Shown here: positions 13,791 through 26,340 of the stretch, in pieces
Numbering within the stretch: the first letter of the stretch is position 1
How the letters are laid out: every line of letters starts with the position of its first letter
Made by a program: the position numbers and the translations under genes
Assembly (NCBI GenBank): GCA_019914995.1
Contig: CM034135.1
Span: forward strand, 6,016,501 to 6,080,500
Direction of reading: 5' to 3'
DNA: 64,000 nucleotides
Source: Acanthochlamys bracteata
Taxonomy: Eukaryota; Streptophyta; Magnoliopsida; Pandanales; Velloziaceae
Notes under the pieces: model-generated
Databases searched by the model: none
Told to the model about the DNA's origin: nothing
The model's input: the letters and a program-made list of their open reading frames with translations, nothing else

Positions 13791-14030
13791 GAGCGTTTGA
13801 AAGTATTTATAAAATAAAATTTTTTTAAAATAAAAAGTATTTTTATTTTTTTTAAAAATGAGTTTTATTATTTTATTTTCAAAAAAAATAAAAATATGCA
13901 ATAAAAGGATCTCACTCCGTTAAATTTTTTTACACTTTCTAAATTTTTAAATAAATTTTTTATATACTTATAAAATATATATTGAAAAACGTAAAATAGA
14001 AAAAAATTAAAAAATAGCGTTTGAAACGCT
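13791..14030. repeat. AT-rich MITE family copy (forward)
   Basis: The copy starts GAGCGTTTGAAAGTATTTAT and ends AGCGTTTGAAACGCTC, with a long A/T interior containing 'ataaaattttttt' and 'aataagttttatt' type words. It belongs to a family with about 15-20 copies in this window in both orientations. Confidence 0.6.
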
Positions 14031-14039
14031 CAAACAAAC

Positions 14040-15150
14040 GCGCTTTAAAACTTTTGTCTTAGATAGATAAGATTTTTTCGCATATACATTCTCTGTGTTT
14101 TACTTCTAATTTTTAATTATCATATATTTGTACAAAATATTCTATATTAAATTTTCGATGCACTTGTTAGGAGTGGCTTTAATTTGAATTATCCTGAATT
14201 ATCCTATTGCTAATAAGTAGTATTAGAACTAATGTTTTAAATGATAATATATGACATCAAATATGTGATAGTAGTAGTATGCGTTTCTTCTTTTAAGCAT
14301 GCCGAAGAGTAGGAGAGAGCAAGCGTGGCAGAAAGCAAGCTCTAGGAAGCATTTTAAAAGAAGATCGCTAGAGTTTGAATCAGTTTGATGATGTAGTTTG
14401 CGACATCAATAGTAGTTGGTAGGATCTTAGTCTGTTAACAAAAATAGTGTTGTTAGAATGTGCCAAATGAAGAGTCAATCAAGCCGAGGTAGGAGCTGTG
14501 GTATAAGAATGAATTAGTGAAAGCCATGACATAGTAGTTGTATTTCAAAAAAATGTATGCGTCGGATCAATCATATGTATTGGTATTGGATTATCGAAAC
14601 ATGTATTATTGATAGTTAAAGGGGTATTGTCTTGAATTTACTATCATTAAAGGTAGTTATTAGTATAGGCGATCGGTAAAAGTCATATGTGCAGAACTTA
14701 TAGAAGGTCTCAATTCTACAGTCACAAGAAAACACATGAAAATTTAGCAAGGCAAATTTCAAAAAAGTCTTGAGATATGATGATGTTGATATTAAAAGTT
14801 TGTTATCTATTTAAGAAAATTGGCTAGAAGACGAGATTAAGTAAACTGACAATAAAATTCTCATATATAATAGATCGAGACAAAAATAAATCGATATAAA
14901 AAGTTTCTAAAGATAAGAGTGCAAGTCAATTTATAACACATTTTTCTATCAGTTTATTCTTTAATTATTCTAACTAGTGAAGTATGAAAGAAAGTTGTGT
15001 GTTAGACAGGTGCATCAATAGTGAGTGTTTGTGGTTCCGATATGATAGAAACATATCCGAAGTTGTTAAATAGCCGGAGCGAACAGTATGTTCGAAGTTG
15101 TGAGATAGTAGGAGCATAGCTAGTTCATAGTTGTGGCTGAGAGAATATTA
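14040..15150. other. Gene-free intergenic region
   Basis: No open frame, splice pattern or transposon end convinced me here. Base composition is less extreme than in the flanking MITEs. Confidence 0.4.
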
Positions 15151-15152
15151 TT

Positions 15153-15402
15153 AAGCGTTTCGTTCAGTTTTTTTTTTAAATATTTTTTTAATTTTTAATT
15201 ATATATTTTTTAATACATATTTTATAAGTATTTAGAAAATTTATTTAAAAATATAGATAGTGTAGAAAAATTACGTAATAAAAATTTTTATTACATATTT
15301 TTATTATTTTTTAAAAGTAAAAAAATAAAACTTATTTTAAAAAAAGATAAAAATATTGTTTATTTTTAAAAAAAATTTATTTTATAAGTACTATTAAACG
15401 CA
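15153..15402. repeat. AT-rich MITE family copy (reverse)
   Basis: The copy runs from AAGCGTTTCGTTCAG to CTATTAAACGCAT in the opposite orientation to the 13.8 kb copy. It shares the interior word order (ATACATATTTTATAAGTAT, then a TTACGTAATAAAAA region, then AAAATAAAACTTATTTT). Confidence 0.6.
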
Positions 15403-15503
15403 TAGTGTTAATGAAGAAGAAGTAAGATAATAATAACAAAAATCTTTAGTGGGAGTTTATTCGATAAATCAATTTTACATGAAACATGGCCGCATCGGTG
15501 AAG

Positions 15504-16296
15504 CATAGTTGTCAGACCCAGATCGATCCGTCCGGATCGATCCGGAAATCGTCGACTCGGACGGTAAATCGATTCGGGTTTGCAAAAATACTGTTTATGC
15601 AATCGATCCGTTTTGATCCGTTCTGACCCGCTTCAACTCGGTCGACCTATCCGTCCGGGTCAAATCGGATTGAAAAAATTTTTAAAAAATTAATTAAAAA
15701 ATTTTAAATTGATGATATATATAATACAAAAATAATTATTAATAGTCCTATGTTGAAAAATATTATGTTGTTTAGATTTAGTATTTGGATGTGATAATGC
15801 AAAAAATATATTTATTATTTCTTATTTGTAAATATTAATTATTAGTGATTTTTAAATTTTTTATATTGTAAAATATTAGACTCAAATATGTATACCTAAA
15901 AAAGTTAGTTATATCTCTTTTATGATTTATCTATTATATAGTTTTAGTTTTTATAATCTCATAATTTATTTAAAAATTTCTATTTATAAATTTTAGTTGT
16001 TATTATTATTATTGGTGATGATAATTATAGTGGCAATATTTTAATTTGTACTGTGATTATTATTACTATTATTATTGATAGTAATGACATAATAAAAATA
16101 CTTTAATTTTTTATTATGATTGCTATAGCTATTATTATTGATAGTATTATTAGCAGTAAATTTCTTACTAAATTATTATTATTAGTTAAAAATACTTTAA
16201 TATTATTGATCCGACGATTCGATCGATTGATCTGACGATTCAATCTGAAAACTGTGATCCGAACAGTTTTTTGATTCGATCCGATTCTTACTATGC
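15504..16296. mobile_element. hAT-like non-autonomous element (about 0.8 kb)
   Basis: The left end reads GCATAGTTGTCAGACC and the reverse-complemented right end GCATAGTAAGAATCG. The flanks GGTGAAG (15497-15503) and AGTGAAG (16297-16303) look like a 7-8 bp target duplication, the size typical of hAT. Both ends are rich in GATCGATCCG/CGATCCGA words, and the centre is AT-rich with ATTATTATT runs. There is no coding sequence. Confidence 0.55.
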
Positions 16297-16514
16297 AGTG
16301 AAGCTGGCCAACTAGATTAGCCCTAAGATTAATACTATCTAAATGAGCTAATTAGTATTAATAAAATACAGGTGTGGAAGAAAGGAGACAGCGAGACTGT
16401 GATGTGGTACAAGTAGTACAGTACGGCGTGTAAAGGTTGCTATTGTGCGTATGTGTGTGCTTGAAAAGTAGTTTATATTAATTGTAATTCAACATATAAC
16501 TCATTATTACAGTA

Positions 16515-16732
16515 GTTTTGAAAAAAAATTTTGAAATAAAAAATATTTTTAATTTTTTAAAAATAAGTTTTATATTTTTTATCTAAAAATTAATATAAGT
16601 AAACAAAAATTTTACTATATAGAAATTTTTTTACTTTTCAAAATTTTGAAATAAATTTTTTAAATATTTATAAAAAATATATAATTAAAAATGAAAAAAT
16701 TGTTTTTTATAAAAGTAATGTCAAACCGTCTC
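16515..16732. repeat. AT-rich MITE family copy
   Basis: This forward-orientation copy ends AAAGTAATGTCAAACCGTCTCC, which matches the right end of the 16.9 kb copy. Confidence 0.55.
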
Positions 16733-16870
16733 CATCTCTATACGCTTGTATATAATTTTAAACTGGCGAAAATTTTCCTACATAAACTATCTATATTTTA
16801 TCTCAAATTTATTGATTGTCATATATCTATCGCAAGATTTCAGTCTTTCTGAATCATATCTAAATTAGGA

Positions 16871-17117
16871 GGCGTTTCGAATTAAGTTTTTCAAAAATCT
16901 TTTTTTATTTTTTATTTTTAATATACATTTTATAAATATTTAAAAAATTTATTTAAAAATTTAAAAAATATAAAAAAAATTTACATAGTGAGATTTTTTT
17001 ATCACATATGTTTAATTTTTTTACATAAAAAAAATAAAATTTACTTTTTAAAAATAAATAAAAATATTTTTTATTTAAAAAAAAAATTATTTCATAATTA
17101 ATGTCAAACGTCTCCTC
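16871..17117. repeat. AT-rich MITE family copy with clear inverted ends
   Basis: The left edge AGGAGGCGTTTCGAATTAA and the reverse-complemented right edge AGGAGACGTTTGACATTAA are inverted repeats. The interior matches the other copies. Confidence 0.65.
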
Positions 17118-17740
17118 TCTTCGTAACAGTTTGACGGTCTTGATTTGATCTTTTCTTTTAAGTTATCTCCGTACTGCTACATTCATTTACATATGGTTAA
17201 AGGAAGCCGATTAGCTATAATAATAAAATTAAGACAAATTAATTTCGATCTAATTACATGTAGATATCAATAATTCAATAGTAGAAAATTTTGAAAGACA
17301 GCATGCATCACGAGCCTCCTATTAGTATCATATATAGTTGAAGTTCTTAACTTTTTTAAAAACTTGTTAGTCATACGGATTACTGTACTTTATTTCAACA
17401 GTTTAACGATAAAAGAGGTTTTGTTATGGTGCGCAACTTATTTGTTTTTAAAGATAGTTTTCATTTGTTTTGATGGTCTTAGTTTTAGAAATGGTAATTT
17501 ATTCGAGTGATATCCAAAAGTGTAATAAGAGACAATTTACATATTTTACTTAATTAAATAATCTCATTGTTCAAGTTTTTTATAATTTTATAACATTAAA
17601 ACAAAGCAAGAAATAAGTATATAGATTTTGCAATAACAAAATAATTTGAAATAATTTTTAGTGATTTATTTTGTATAAAATTTGACGTATACCATGGTAG
17701 GTCGCTGTTGCAATACTTACAAACACAGAAATTTGAACCG

Positions 17741-17950
17741 AGGCGTTTAGAATTATTTATAAAATAAAATTTTTTTAAAATAGATAATATTTTTTTTATT
17801 TTAAAAAAATAAATTTTATTTTTTTATGTTAAAAATATAATAAAAAAATTTTATTATATCAAATTTTTTTACATTTTTTAAATTTTTAAATAAATATTTT
17901 AAATTTTATAAAATATATATTAAAAAATTAAAAAGGAGAACGCAATCTCG
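17741..17950. repeat. AT-rich MITE family copy
   Basis: The copy starts AGGCGTTTAGAATTATTTAT and ends in an A-rich run before GGAGAACGC. Interior words match the family. Confidence 0.55.
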
Positions 17951-18235
17951 AACATCCCCCGTATCGTCGATTGATCCGAGTTCTTAAAGTAGCTCACAAG
18001 TTTCTTTATAATGACTTTGACTACAAATACGATTCGAGATGAGTTGCGTAGAGTTTTCAAATTTCACGACACTTGGGAATAACATGCAGATGCAGCGAAA
18101 GTTAGACGTGTTTCCAGTGGAAGTAAATTTTGGATAATAAATTTTTTGTTCAATTCTTTTGTACTTTTAAATCGTTCATTTTAATCATTGTATTATATAA
18201 ACTTTTATTTAAAAATTGGTCTTTGCTTTTACCGA

Positions 18236-18428
18236 AGCATTTGAAGAATATTTGGTTTTATTTTAAAAAATTTTAAAAATAAGTTTTATTTTTTATATTT
18301 AAAAAAATAATAATAAATAATTAAATTTTATGGCATAAACTTTTAAAATTTTTTTTATTTAAAATATTTTTTAAAATGTTATTAGAAAATATAAAAAATT
18401 GAAAAATAATTGGAATAAAAGCTTCCGA
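18236..18428. repeat. AT-rich MITE family copy (worn)
   Basis: GCATTTGAAGAATATTTGG at the left edge is followed by the family's A/T interior and a right edge before CTTCCGAACACT. It is more diverged than its neighbours. Confidence 0.4.
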
Positions 18429-18477
18429 ACACTGCTGGTTAATCTGTTCAAATTGTAAGACGTACCTACCGCAGGAA

Positions 18478-18665
18478 CGCTTAAGAATATTTACAAAATA
18501 AAATTTTTTTAAAATAAAAAATATTTTTTTAGTAAAAAATAATAAAAATATAATAAAAAAGTTTTATATATCTAAAATTTTTTAAATAATTTTTTTAAAA
18601 ATATATTTTAAAAAATATAATATAAAAAATTGAAAGATAGCTTTTTTTGAACACAATGTCAAACG
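18478..18665. repeat. AT-rich MITE family copy
   Basis: The copy starts AACGCTTAAGAATATTTAC and ends at CACAATGTCAAACGG, the same right edge as the 16.5 and 16.9 kb copies. Confidence 0.5.
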
Positions 18666-18701
18666 GATGATTGTTCGTTTAACAGTATCGATAAAGATTT
18701 A

Positions 18702-18908
18702 GGGTGTATTTTTTTTTTGTTTTGAAAGTGAGTTTTTTATAAGTTCGTTCTTAAAAATGAGTTGTTAGAAATAATATTATTAAAAGTGATGTATTTTTTT
18801 AATTAAAAAATATGTTGAAAATATTTTTTAATATTTTTTTAATAAAAAATAAGTTAGAAATAATTTTTTAATAAAAAAAGTAATTTTTGGGTGTAAAAGT
18901 ACGAACCC
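18702..18908. mobile_element. Small MITE with TTA target duplication (207 bp)
   Basis: TTA at 18699-18701 and 18909-18911 flanks a segment beginning GGGTGTATTTT and ending GTACGAACCC. A 3-bp TTA duplication is typical of PIF/Harbinger (Tourist-like) MITEs. The terminal inverted match is short, so this is tentative. Confidence 0.45.
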
Positions 18909-19063
18909 TTAAGCTCATCAAGAAAATCCTACAATGTCTTAAAATGATTGATATGGATCAATACCCTACGTGGAATTTCGTCAATTGCCAGGTTGAATGA
19001 TTTAAATATCTATATAAATGTATATTAATTGATTCAATTGAATGCCTTGTTTAGATTCTCCAC

Positions 19064-19072
19064 TATATAAAT
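19064..19072 (+). promoter_or_regulatory. TATA box of the strictosidine-synthase-like gene
   Basis: CTATATAAATAT lies about 95-100 bases before the chosen ATG, with a run of CA/TA dinucleotides between. It suggests transcription starting near 19095 and a short leader of roughly 70 bases. Confidence 0.5.
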
Positions 19073-19163
19073 ATCTATATATATACACACACACAACCGA
19101 AGGATTGCGACCACAGTATTGCCATCATCTCCTTCTTCATCTTTTTCCAGATCGGCGAACAGA

Positions 19164-22100
19164 ATGATGCATGCAAAACTTGTCCTCTTCATAGCTGCAG
19201 CAGTAGCACTCCTTTGCCTCTTCTTGCTCTTGAGTAGCACTGTTCGCGAAAGCAAGCCAGGGAAAAAAGAAAACTCATTAGAGAGTGTGGAGTTGATCCC
19301 TCTTGAAGGTGTTACCGGACCAGAAAGCCTGGCCTTCGACGCAGGTGGTGGTGGGCCTTATACTGGCGTATCTGATGGCCGGATTTTGGTGTGGAATCTG
19401 GAACACGGTCGGTGGCTGGATTACGCCTTTTCTCCGACGCACCAGTAAGCCAGCTCCTTTCTCTATAGAATGCATTTAATTTTCAGAAGTCTTAGAGTTG
19501 ATAATTTGAGCATTATCAGTGACTATAGTCTTACTTTCTTTAGAATTTTTTTCTTAAAAAGTTCAAGAATAGTTTTGGATATAATTTCCACCAGGTATTG
19601 CTCCTCCACGATCTGAGCACTTGATCCTGACTGAGGGCGTGTTTATCTTGCGTTTAAAATGGGTGGAATAAAGTTTTTAAAAATTGGACATAAAAATAAA
19701 ATAAAATAAAAAGTATTTAATAAAAAATAAAATTTTATTTTAATTTTATTTATAATAAATTTTGAAATTAAAATTTTTAAAATTTTTTTTATTAATTATT
19801 TTAATTTTTTAATATATTTTATTATATAAATAAATTTTAAAAAAATAAAATTTAGAATGGCGGTAAACACGACTTCAACGTCAACCGAGGCTCCAATGTT
19901 TTACAATGTCGTGGAAAAAGGTAGATTGTGTCTGATATTGTTTATAAAATAAAATTTTTTTAAAATAGAAAATATTTTTTATTTATTTTAAAAATAAATT
20001 TTATTTTTTTTATTTTTTAAAAAATAATAAAAATATATATTAAAAATTTTATTATGCAAAATTTTTTTAATTATTTAATTTTTTAAATAAATTTTTTAAA
20101 TATTTATAAAATATATATTAAAAAATAAAATAAAAAAAATTAAAAATCAATTATTGGTACGCACTCCCAAACTTCTTCTATATATATCGTCAAAAAGCTG
20201 TTCTTGACATAGCTCTGTCTTTTGAGTTTCTCGTAATTCCTCTCAACAATTACCTCTTCAAATGCAGATCAATCTAGCCAAAAGGTTTGAAATTTTGTTT
20301 AAAATTTTTTTCTCCAAAAAAAAAAGAGAAGTTTAGTTATAGTTCAGTAACTATAAACATCACTCTCGATGAATGTTTGAAAATATTTATAAATACAACT
20401 TTTTTGAAACGATAAAATTTTGTAAATAAATTTTATATTTTTATTAATAAAATAATAAAATTATAAATAATAATGATTTTGACAATATTATTTACTATCT
20501 GAAATTTTAATAATGCAAAAAAAAATAGAGTTCTGAGTATTTAAAAAAAAGCTCTAAACTGCTCAAAGACATAAAGTTATTTCAGTAGTGATAAATCGTA
20601 GGTGTAAAAGACTGTACTGGCCACTGAAGCAATGTCAGAAGAGAAAGCTCTAGAGTAAATTAAAGAAAAGTACAAATTCAAGCAGGCAACAACTATTTTG
20701 GGTGCGTTTGGTTTAGATTTTTAGAAAAATAATTTTTTAAAATTTTAATTTTAATTTTATAATATATATTTTATAAATATATAAAAAAATTATTTAAAAA
20801 TTTAAAAATATAAAAAAATTTTACATAAAAAATTTTTTTATTTCATATTTTTTATTATTTAAAAAAATAAAACTTATTTTTTATAAAATAAAAATATTTT
20901 TATTTAAAAAATTTTATTTTAAAAGTATTCTTAAACGCTCACATTTTAAGAACAAGGCCAATGGAAGTACGTTGGAAGTCTCTTGAATAGATTTCAGAAG
21001 TATTTTATAAGGTGAACTACATCTCTGACTTCTGGTATTCTAGAATTTATACAATTGCAGAAGGGAAAAAGTGTATAAAAAACTCAAGTATTGGATGGAG
21101 ATGTGATTTTAATTCTCCCATCTACATGCATCCAATAGAGTGATGCGGACCAAATCAAAGTTAGAAAGTAATGGACTGTATTTTGAATGGTGATATGCTC
21201 TTCTAATATTAATGCTCTTACACCACTACAAGTGCTAATAAATAGACCTATGCCATGTGCATTTGATGAAAGTCTTCAGCGATATAGACATATCATAACG
21301 CTAAACCAAGGCCCATATAAGCTTACTATACGCAACTTCATTAATTTATTTGTAGGGTATATCAGTTTGCTGTCCATTTTAAGCAATTACTTTAAATTTT
21401 ACTTACATTCCCTCATTTCGCTTTTTTAAAATATAATTTTTAAAAGATATGCTTTAATAAATGACAGACAATTTTATTAAAGAAGTTACTGTATTAGGTG
21501 CAAGTTATATATCTAGTAACATTTCAGCTGTTTCAATAGGTCATATAAAATGAAGGCTCCTATTTTCAAGCAATAAAGCATCCCTTCTTGATTTTCAGTC
21601 TGCTTCCTTCTAAACTACACGCTCACACAAATATCTAGCTAGTTCAACTGGTACAAAGCATAGCTGGACCTGATTTTCATGTGACTATAATTCAGAGGGG
21701 GCAGTGTATGGGACTTGTTGGAGCAACATAAAATACTAGTAACTTTCAGATGCAGTGATACAGATTAAAGTTTTTTTTTTCTTGAGAATAAGTGATACAG
21801 GTAATAGATATGTTAAACACAGAGCATAAACTTTTAATTACTTTTTAGTCTTTGTGACTTTTAGTAGATGTTGCTGTTCAAGTATTAGTATTCTCAGAAA
21901 GTAACTTGTCCCATCCTGTTCAATCAAGTGTTATAGCTGTTGTCAGAAAGACGGCTTTATAACAACTACAAACTGGATATTTTAGGTCCTACAAGTGTAG
22001 AGGTTCAACAGATCCAAATAAGGAGCATATTTGCGGTCGGCCATTGGGCTTGCAATTTCAGTTGAAAACAGGGAAGCTATTCATTGCAGATGCCTATCAG

Positions 22101-22920
22101 GGCTTGCTGGTGGTTTGTCCTGATGAAAAGATCGCTTCACAGGTAGAAATGCAAGCACAGGGGAAGCCCTTCCGCTTCACGAATGGTTTGGACATCGATC
22201 AGGAAAGTGGGGACGTATATTTCACAGATAGCAGCACACGTTTCGAGAGAAGGTACATTTGGCCTTCTTCTTTCTTACTGTCATACACTCGTAGAATTAG
22301 GTGCTGTGGCTCTGTTGCATTCAAAAGTCTAATCAGATGTTTGATTCTGCAGGAAATTCTTGTCTCTGACAATTTCAGGTGACAATACGGGTAGGCTAAT
22401 GAAGTACAACTCTTATAGCAAAACCACCGAAGTCCTTCTCAACGGCTTGGCATTCCCAAATGGCGTCCTTGTAAGCAAAGATGCATCCTACCTCCTCATA
22501 TCGGAGAGTACTCACTGCAGGGTCTTAAGATACTGGCTCAAACCGCCGAATGCAACAGTATTAGAAGTGCTTGCAGAACTCCCAGGCTTCCCAGATAATC
22601 TGAAATGGAGTCCAAGGGGTGGATTCTGGGTGGCCATGCATGCAAAAAGACCGAAGCTTTTAAAATGGGCTCTATCATTCAAATGTCTTACTGGTATTTT
22701 CACTAAGATACCTATAGATATTGAGAGAATTGCTTTGAAGTTTGGCTTGCTGAGAGGGAAGGCATTGGCACTGAGACTGAGTGTGGATGGGGAGATTCTT
22801 GAAGTTTTGGATGGCTTTGCAGGGAGCAAGCTGAGGTTCATCAGCGAGGTCACTGAGTGGAACGGGAGTTTATGGTTTGGATCAGTGCATGCGCCTTTCA
22901 TGGCCATTCACAGGCTGTAG
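19164..22920 (+). CDS. Strictosidine synthase-like protein (three exons)
   Basis: Exons are 19164-19444, 21986-22252 and 22353-22920, with GT-AG introns and consistent phases, giving 371 residues, usual for the plant SSL family. Residues 6-23 are a hydrophobic signal or anchor, pointing to the secretory pathway. Family landmarks follow in order: GPESLAFD near 52 and SDGRILVW near 70, then CGRPLGLQF, LFIADAYQGLL, FTNGLDID, GDVYFTDSSTRFERR, GDNTGRLMKYN, FPNGV and LPGFPDNLKW, and a C-terminal WFGSVHAPF blade. These fit a six-bladed beta-propeller. True strictosidine synthase condenses tryptamine with secologanin; most SSL proteins in plants without those alkaloids have other, largely unknown roles, so the reaction is not inferred. 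The start is the first ATG after the TATA box; a second ATG follows at once. Intron 1 (2.5 kb) is filled with MITEs. Confidence 0.9.
19637..19870. mobile_element. MITE in intron 1 of the strictosidine-synthase-like gene
   Basis: The left edge GCGTGTTTATCTTGCG and the reverse-complemented right edge GTCGTGTTTACCGCC are inverted, around an A/T-only interior. The target duplication is not clear. Confidence 0.45.
19925..20165. repeat. AT-rich MITE family copy in intron 1
   Basis: The interior (TTTATAAAATAAAATTTTTT, then AAATAAATTTTATTTTTT, then AAATATTTATAAAATATA) matches the dispersed family. The right edge is near GGTACGCACTCCC. Confidence 0.5.
20703..20943. repeat. AT-rich MITE family copy in intron 1 (reverse)
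   Basis: The copy starts TGCGTTTGGTTTAGATTT and ends TTCTTAAACGCTCA. The ends are inverted and the interior is in the reverse orientation of the 13.8 kb copy. Confidence 0.55.
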
Positions 22921-23036
22921 ATCATCACAGAATGTATATGACTTCTAATACTTAACGCTCACAGTTGCAACCGTCCTGAAAACTTATTGTGCATGCTTGC
23001 TCAAAGTGGACATGCTGGAAGCCTTCCTATGTGTTA

Positions 23037-23320
23037 GGGCGTGTTTCAAACGTCCGTAACTCCACCTTCTTCCGCCAGATTTTGAATTTCGGACAGTTTC
23101 TATGTTTCAATCACAAAAAAATTTCAGAATTCTACTTTCATATATGGAACTCCAGTTTCAACTTTCTTATTTGCACACTTTTCAATACAATTATATTTTT
23201 TAATTTTTAAAAACTATTGAAACAATAACATTGAACTCCACTTTCACTTCATTTTTCAAAAAATTTTACTTCCTATTTTTCACTTTCACGAAACTCAGTT
23301 ATGGGCATTTGAAATAGCCC
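23037..23320. mobile_element. Tourist-type MITE, 284 bp, TSD TTA
   Basis: TTA at 23034-23036 and 23321-23323 flanks inverted ends GGGCGTGTTTCAAACG (left) and GGGCTATTTCAAATGC (right, reverse-complemented). The inverted match extends further inward with CGTAACTCC versus CATAACTGAG. The 3-bp TTA duplication and TIR fit PIF/Harbinger non-autonomous elements. It lies about 115 bp past the stop of the strictosidine-synthase-like gene, so it may sit in that gene's 3' UTR. Confidence 0.7.
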
Positions 23321-23779
23321 TTATTTACTCAACTTTGTTCAAAACGAGCACATGAATTAATATCCAGGTTTGGATGATAAATTCAGCAAACAAAGTTTCG
23401 CTTTAAACTTCCGGCTCAAATTTCTTGTTTGCAGCAAACAAAGATGACTAGCTGATAACAAACTATCCAGAATTCATCTCAAATAAATAAATAAGTAAAT
23501 AATAATAGAAAAATAAAAACACACGAAAACACAAATCCGAAACTTTAGGGTCTTTTTGGATTGAGAGTAATTGGGAGCAATTAGGAGTAAGTGAATTAAT
23601 TATTTTCAATTATTCCTGTTTGGTAATAAATTTATAAGATTAATGAAGAGAATTTTACTCTCTATTAATCTTACGTGGGGAGTAATTCGTTACACCAACA
23701 AGGTGAAAGAATTTTAGATGACTGTAGGTAGTGTATAATTACTATATTGCCCATATTATTTGATGATAATTACATATGA

Positions 23780-23834
23780 ATTTTGTTTTAGTCGATCCCA
23801 GCTGCAGCAGCACCGCTTGCCGCCGTCGATAGAG
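23780..23834 (+). other. Leader exon of the Harbinger element
   Basis: CCAGCTGCAGCAGCACCGC and further GC-rich sequence end at GATAGAG followed by GTACGC, a plausible 5' UTR donor. About 1.3 kb of intron-like AT-rich sequence follows before the transposase frame. The layout parallels the leader at 38160-38374 in the second element. Confidence 0.4.
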
Positions 23835-25133
23835 GTACGCTGTTAAACTTTGTCGGTTTCATTTTTATTTTCGCCGCTCCCTGGCATGTTTCGTGGTCTT
23901 CATTTTGTTTCAATTTCGCTCTCTTCGTTTGATTTGATTTCTTGAATTCAATTTCTGTGAATATTTGGAGATATTGCTTGATTGGATTTCGATTTTCGTC
24001 GATTTTAACTATTCTAGTATGAGTTTTGTTTGATAATTTCATTTTTGGTTTATGTTGATTGCTTCATGTTCGGTTTGATTGTGTAGAGTGTTCAGTTGAA
24101 TGTCAAGGCACAGGAGAAAGTCGTTTTGATCTATTGCGCTTTGAAGAAATTGTTGAAATTTGTATTTATATTTTCATTGGTCAATAGATCAATATTTAAT
24201 GTGCCGAACAAGTAATAGACTTTGAAACGCATTGATTTGGAGGAAATAGATTCAAATTTGCAATTTGGGAAACTCCATCTCAGTAGAAACTATTTTTAGA
24301 ATATTTTTTAGAATCCTTTTTTATTTATATGTATTTTAGTATTTGTATTGTGTTTGATCATGTAGAGGCAGTAGTTATTCAGTTTTTCTAATGTATTTGT
24401 ATTTCAGTTTTTCTTTATAATTATTATTGAATGCAGCAGTACAGCCATTACTTTTACTTTGCTTATAATATTTTAATGCATTCTTTATATGCTACTTTAT
24501 TGTTTGATTTAAAACATTTGTTAAATGTTAGTATATACTAGAATGTCTTTGTAATAGAGTTAAATTGATATATGAATTTTATTTAAAGAATTGCAATTTG
24601 GTTATCAGAAATCCTGAATTAACGTGAATGATTGAATTTATAGAATGGATTTTATTTTTCAGTTTTTCTTTGAATTTATAGGGCTTTTGAGTTTAGATAT
24701 TAGTCCAAAGGCATATTAGAAACTTACACTGTGTCTAACTTTTTAGTCTTTTTTTACTTATAGCATAAGCTAGATATGTATATATATGCATGTTTGTTTA
24801 CTATTGCAACAATAAAGAAACACTATGAGGAATGTTTACAATGTAGTATTTTTTTTTTATTGGTTTATAATCGTAGGTCTACAAATTTGAATTGCATGCT
24901 TTTATAATACATTATTATTCCTTATTCAATGAAATAGGACTTTCGATCGTTTGTATTAAAATCGCCTTTGTTTTCTTTTTTTGCAGATTTTGCATAATAT
25001 TCAGTATAGATGACAAGTTGATTAAGCATTTACATTTGTGTCGTTTGGCTATGGCATTTTCAGTTTGTGCTATTATTTACTATGTATTATAAAAACAACG
25101 TAAAAGAAACGTGAGTTCAATTAGTCCCGACGT

Positions 25134-26340
25134 TATGGAAGAAAGAAAAAGGGTCCGATGTGGAGTCCTTAGTTCAATTGCTAGTGAGGCTAGATGTCGT
25201 ATCATTTGCCAGATGGGTCCGTCGACATTTGCAAAATAGTGTGACTTATTAGTGGCTTAGGTGGTCTCAAACCTACACGACAGGCTAGCGTAAAAGAACA
25301 AGTCATTAGTTTTATGTGTATTACTGGACAAAAGTTAAGAAATCGTTTAGCACAAGGCATTTTCTAACGATCCGGAAAAACTATCGGTCGTCATATTCAT
25401 AATATGTTGCAGGCTATTATAGAATTAGAAGATAAACTCTTACAACAATCTGATGGGTCACAAGTTCCTACAGAAATATACAATAGCTCTGAATATTATC
25501 TCTTTTTCAAGATAAATAAATCTCCTATTTTTAATTATAATAGATGTTGGTTTTATATAACTTATTAAGTAATAACTTATAATATCAGGATTGTATTGGA
25601 GCAATTGATATAACACATATTCGAGTTAAAGGTTCTCCTACCATTGCTTCTAAATATCGTGGTAGGAAGAAATATCCAACACAAAATATGTTGGCTGCTT
25701 GTACGTTTGATCTCAAGTTCACCTATGTGTTAGCTGGTTGGGAGAGATCAGCATCGGACTCTAGAATTATTAAGAATGCATTAACAAAACGACATCCTTT
25801 AAAAATACCACAAGATAATGATGAGTTACAATGAATATTTAAATTAAGCATGAAGCTTGTAATAACATATTCTATTTTTATTAGAAAATTTCTACCTTGT
25901 GGATGTCGGTTTCATGACAAGGAGTGGACTAATAACACTTTATAAAAAGGGTCCGTTACCATTTTAAAAATGTACTCGTCAAATCCACCAAGAAATTATC
26001 AAGAACTATTCAATCATTAACATGCATCATTACATTATTCAATTGAAAGAACATTTGGCATAATTAAAAAAATATTTTCCATCATATCAAGCTCGGATGA
26101 ACCTTTCTTTTGTGTTGAGACACAAACAAAAATCATAATAGCATGTTGTATTATGCATAACTTTCTAATGAGTGAGGACCTAGATGAGAACCTTCTTAGA
26201 GAGATAGATAATGAACTTGCAAACTAACCCATTGACGTAGATAACGATGATAATGATGATGCTAATAATGAGGATACACAAAGAGAAGAGTCAATTAGGG
26301 CTGCAATTGCGCAAGCTATGTGGAGGGAGTATAATGCATA
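25134..26340 (+). pseudogene. PIF/Harbinger (HARBI1-like, DDE_4) transposase, decayed
   Basis: The N-terminal helical part (after ATGGAAGAAAGA) is followed by an intron before 25589. The catalytic domain then reads DCIGAIDITHIRVKG, SKYRGRKKYPTQNMLAACTF and GWERSASDSRI, with the glutamate region [13 protein letters not shown] and then MHNFLM. The usual DDE triad is therefore visible as GAIDITH, SASDSR and SIERTFG, although the family's usual DGTH is changed to DITH. The frame breaks several times by stops and one-base shifts, so no protein is expected. Such a transposase normally cuts at the TIRs together with the MYB-like partner encoded just downstream. Confidence 0.85.

Noticed and set aside
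21187-21429. 80-codon frame inside intron 1 of the strictosidine-synthase-like gene
   Set aside because: It lies in intron sequence with no homology-like features and no splice signals that would include it in frame.
22512-22907. 131-codon minus-strand frame
   Set aside because: It is the reverse of exon 3 of the strictosidine-synthase-like gene, where the conserved beta-propeller sequence is on the plus strand.
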